The position numbers were made by a program, and so were the translations under genes. The notes below the pieces were generated by a model. That model was not told where the DNA came from. It made no database searches and saw only the letters and a program-made list of their open reading frames with translations. From assembly GCF_013391475.1 (NCBI RefSeq), contig NZ_JACBAZ010000004.1, positions 310,001 through 374,000 of the forward strand: a stretch of 64,000 nucleotides of DNA. The letters are read 5' to 3'. Shown here in pieces: positions 62,588 to 64,000 of the stretch (the stretch's first letter is position 1; the number at the start of each line of letters is the position of its first letter). The stretch comes from Oceaniferula marina. GTDB taxonomy: Bacteria; Verrucomicrobiota; Verrucomicrobiia; Verrucomicrobiales; Akkermansiaceae.

Positions 62588-62797
62588 TTATACCATTCTC
62601 CCAGTTAAATTGTCAGAATGGTTTGAGTTTAAGATGATGAGTCAGTCAGCAAGCTGAATGGCAAGGGGCACTGCATCTTTTAGATTTTACCGTTGTTGCG
62701 CGTCGGTTGCATAGCCCGCTATGCGCCTTCCTTGCGCCTAGTTAAAATCGAAAACCTTCAGTGCCATTCAGCCAATTTAACAGATCAAATGGTATTA
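62588..62797. mobile_element. Hairpin-forming repeat element (MITE-like), copy 2
   Basis: 210 bp bounded by TTATACCATT and AATGGTATTA. Arms pair as in copy 1 although the bases differ: GTTAAATTG (62604-62612) with CAATTTAAC (62773-62781), GCTGAATGGCA (62653-62663) with TGCCATTCAGC (62762-62772), and GATTTTA (62683-62689) with TAAAATC (62743-62749). It has no ORF. This copy lies free between two genes, unlike copy 1. Confidence 0.65.
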
Positions 62798-62849
62798 GCC
62801 ATAGCGCCGGGGGGGAACAACATCCTACCCTGCCTTGCATCCACCTAGG

Positions 62850-64000
62850 CTAGTCCTCAGGAATAAGCTCGACGGACTTGATATTCATCAAGCCGGCCGG
62901 ATTGATTTTCCGAGCCTTGATCGCAAGCGTTTTTTTTCCAGCTTTGGCAATGTCAATCTCCCCCACCTTGATCCGTTTGTATGACTTCCAGCCGCCTGTC
63001 GACTGAACCCTTAGATCAAGTTTCTGATCTCCCATAGCGATTGATATATCACCTCCCCCTCCGGGAGCTACGGCTTGATCAATGTAGAGTGCATACTTGC
63101 CAGACTGATGTGTCACCTTGCCTCCTGCTTGAATCTTTCCAGGGGTGTGGACATTGAAGGCAAAGGCAACGCTGGCCTCCGGTTTCAACCAATATCCAAT
63201 ATTCGAAAAGTCCTTGTGGAACGCCGCTCCCTCGACTTTGATTTCCGGCCCATGCAAGGTGGCTTGCTCAGGGAGCAGAGTGATACTCCGGTCCCCTGCC
63301 TGCTGTGGGATGTTCAGGGAAGCATCCACTTCAGGAGCCCCTTCGATTTCCAGAACCACTACCGACGAAATCGCACTCGGCGCTGAGTCAGGCAAATCGA
63401 TGGTGAGACTTCCCTTATCCAACTTGTGAGCCAGATCGCCCACCCCACCTAACAAACCCACATGCAGCACCTTGTTTTTTAGTCCGCCAAGCATGATTTT
63501 CTTGTTCTTGGGCCATTCGAACAGGTGAAAGTAAAGATATGACTTTCCGTCTTTTTGCTTGGCTGTACAACGCCCCGTAAATGGGAGTGTTGCAAAGGGG
63601 CTGGCATCCGTTCCGTAAATCGAATCACCGTGGGCCTTGAGCCATTCTCCGGTCTCGCGCAAGACGTTTGCCGACTCTTCCGGAATACGCCCCTCGGCGT
63701 CCGGCCCCACATTCAGTAACAGATTCCCCCCTTTGGAAACAATATCCGTCAACAAATGCACCACATCCTCACAGCTCTTCCATTTGGTGTCGTGATGGGA
63801 GTAACCAAATGATTCATTCATGGTATGGCAAACCTCAAAAAGGCGGCCCGGAAAACCTGTTGCCGGAACATATTTTTCAGGGGTAAAGAAGTCCCCATAG
63901 GGGTTTTGCAAATCGTTCCAAAAACGATTGTTGGTAATGAGTTGTGGCTGTAACTCACGTAGTTCACTGAGCAACGTTTTTGTCTTCCAGGTACTGCCCT
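62850..64000 (-). CDS. GH29 alpha-L-fucosidase, 5' end outside the window
   Basis: 383 residues visible; the frame runs off the right edge ('STWKTKTLLSELRELQPQLI'), so the signal peptide and catalytic nucleophile are not in view. Seen are the C-terminal part of a GH29 barrel ('ITNNRFWNDLQNPYGDFFTPE', 'GGNLLLNVGPDAEGRIPEES', 'TGEWLKAHGDSIYGTDASPF') and a beta-sandwich tail with a carbohydrate-binding-like end. The gene has no dockerin or TSP3 module, unlike the other GH29 gene here. It faces the prepilin-partner gene across the repeat region. Confidence 0.9.
   Translation of the reverse strand, partial: GSTWKTKTLLSELRELQPQLITNNRFWNDLQNPYGDFFTPEKYVPATGFPGRLFEVCHTMNESFGYSHHDTKWKSCEDVVHLLTDIVSKGGNLLLNVGPDAEGRIPEESANVLRETGEWLKAHGDSIYGTDASPFATLPFTGRCTAKQKDGKSYLYFHLFEWPKNKKIMLGGLKNKVLHVGLLGGVGDLAHKLDKGSLTIDLPDSAPSAISSVVVLEIEGAPEVDASLNIPQQAGDRSITLLPEQATLHGPEIKVEGAAFHKDFSNIGYWLKPEASVAFAFNVHTPGKIQAGGKVTHQSGKYALYIDQAVAPGGGGDISIAMGDQKLDLRVQSTGGWKSYKRIKVGEIDIAKAGKKTLAIKARKINPAGLMNIKSVELIPED

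Overview
The window looks like a chromosomal segment of a Verrucomicrobiota bacterium, most likely in or near the Akkermansiaceae/Rubritaleaceae (order Verrucomicrobiales). This rests on a complete five-gene block matching the Amuc_1098-Amuc_1102 pilus-like operon of Akkermansia muciniphila, a PEP-CTERM protein, a giant prepilin-like protein of the Verru_Chthon cassette type, several very large secreted proteins with TSP3-like plus C-terminal '(F/Y)(Y/V)RV' modules, and abundant sulfatases and GH29 fucosidases. Many secreted-protein genes lack a clear Shine-Dalgarno and instead have CA-rich sequence before the ATG.

Layout. 1-14 kb: end of an ApbE-like gene, a flippase-like membrane protein, a modular sulfatase, an AraC-type regulator divergent from an internally duplicated 800-residue secreted protein (21-bp-spaced direct repeats lie between them), and a 1936-residue protein carrying two complete sulfatase domains. 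14-24 kb: tRNA-Ser(GGA), a DMT transporter, and a minus-strand block of RNase D, gyrB, gyrA and a membrane-anchored GH75-like protein. GyrA has Thr at the position of E. coli Asp87. 24-30 kb: a subtilisin with a P domain, two secreted or lipid-anchored proteins of unknown function, and a 221-bp hairpin-forming repeat. 30-40 kb: rho, coaE, then the pilus-like operon (homologs of Amuc_1102, 1101, 1100, 1099, 1098 in transcription order). 40-50 kb: proS, accD, folC, a beta-CASP nuclease, a gingipain-type peptidase, an O-acetylhomoserine sulfhydrylase and a Tat-exported phosphoesterase. 50-64 kb: a BlaI/BlaR1 pair in which BlaR1 carries a LamG-like domain, divergent from a dockerin-bearing GH29 fucosidase; a PEP-CTERM protein and its tandem paralog with an eroded sorting signal; the prepilin-like protein with its partner; REP-type repeats; a second copy of the hairpin repeat; and a partial second GH29 gene.

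Functionally the window mixes core information-processing genes with a secreted layer aimed at sulfated, probably fucose-containing glycans (three sulfatase domains, two fucosidases, LamG and F5/8C-like modules), plus cell-surface assembly (pilus-like complex, prepilin-like protein, PEP-CTERM). The least explained items are the repeat with compensatory base-pair changes whose ends supply the stop codons of both flanking genes (30118-30338, second copy 62588-62797), the REP doublets, the double sulfatase, the internally duplicated 800-residue protein, and the possible lectin-like BlaR1 control of the fucosidase.
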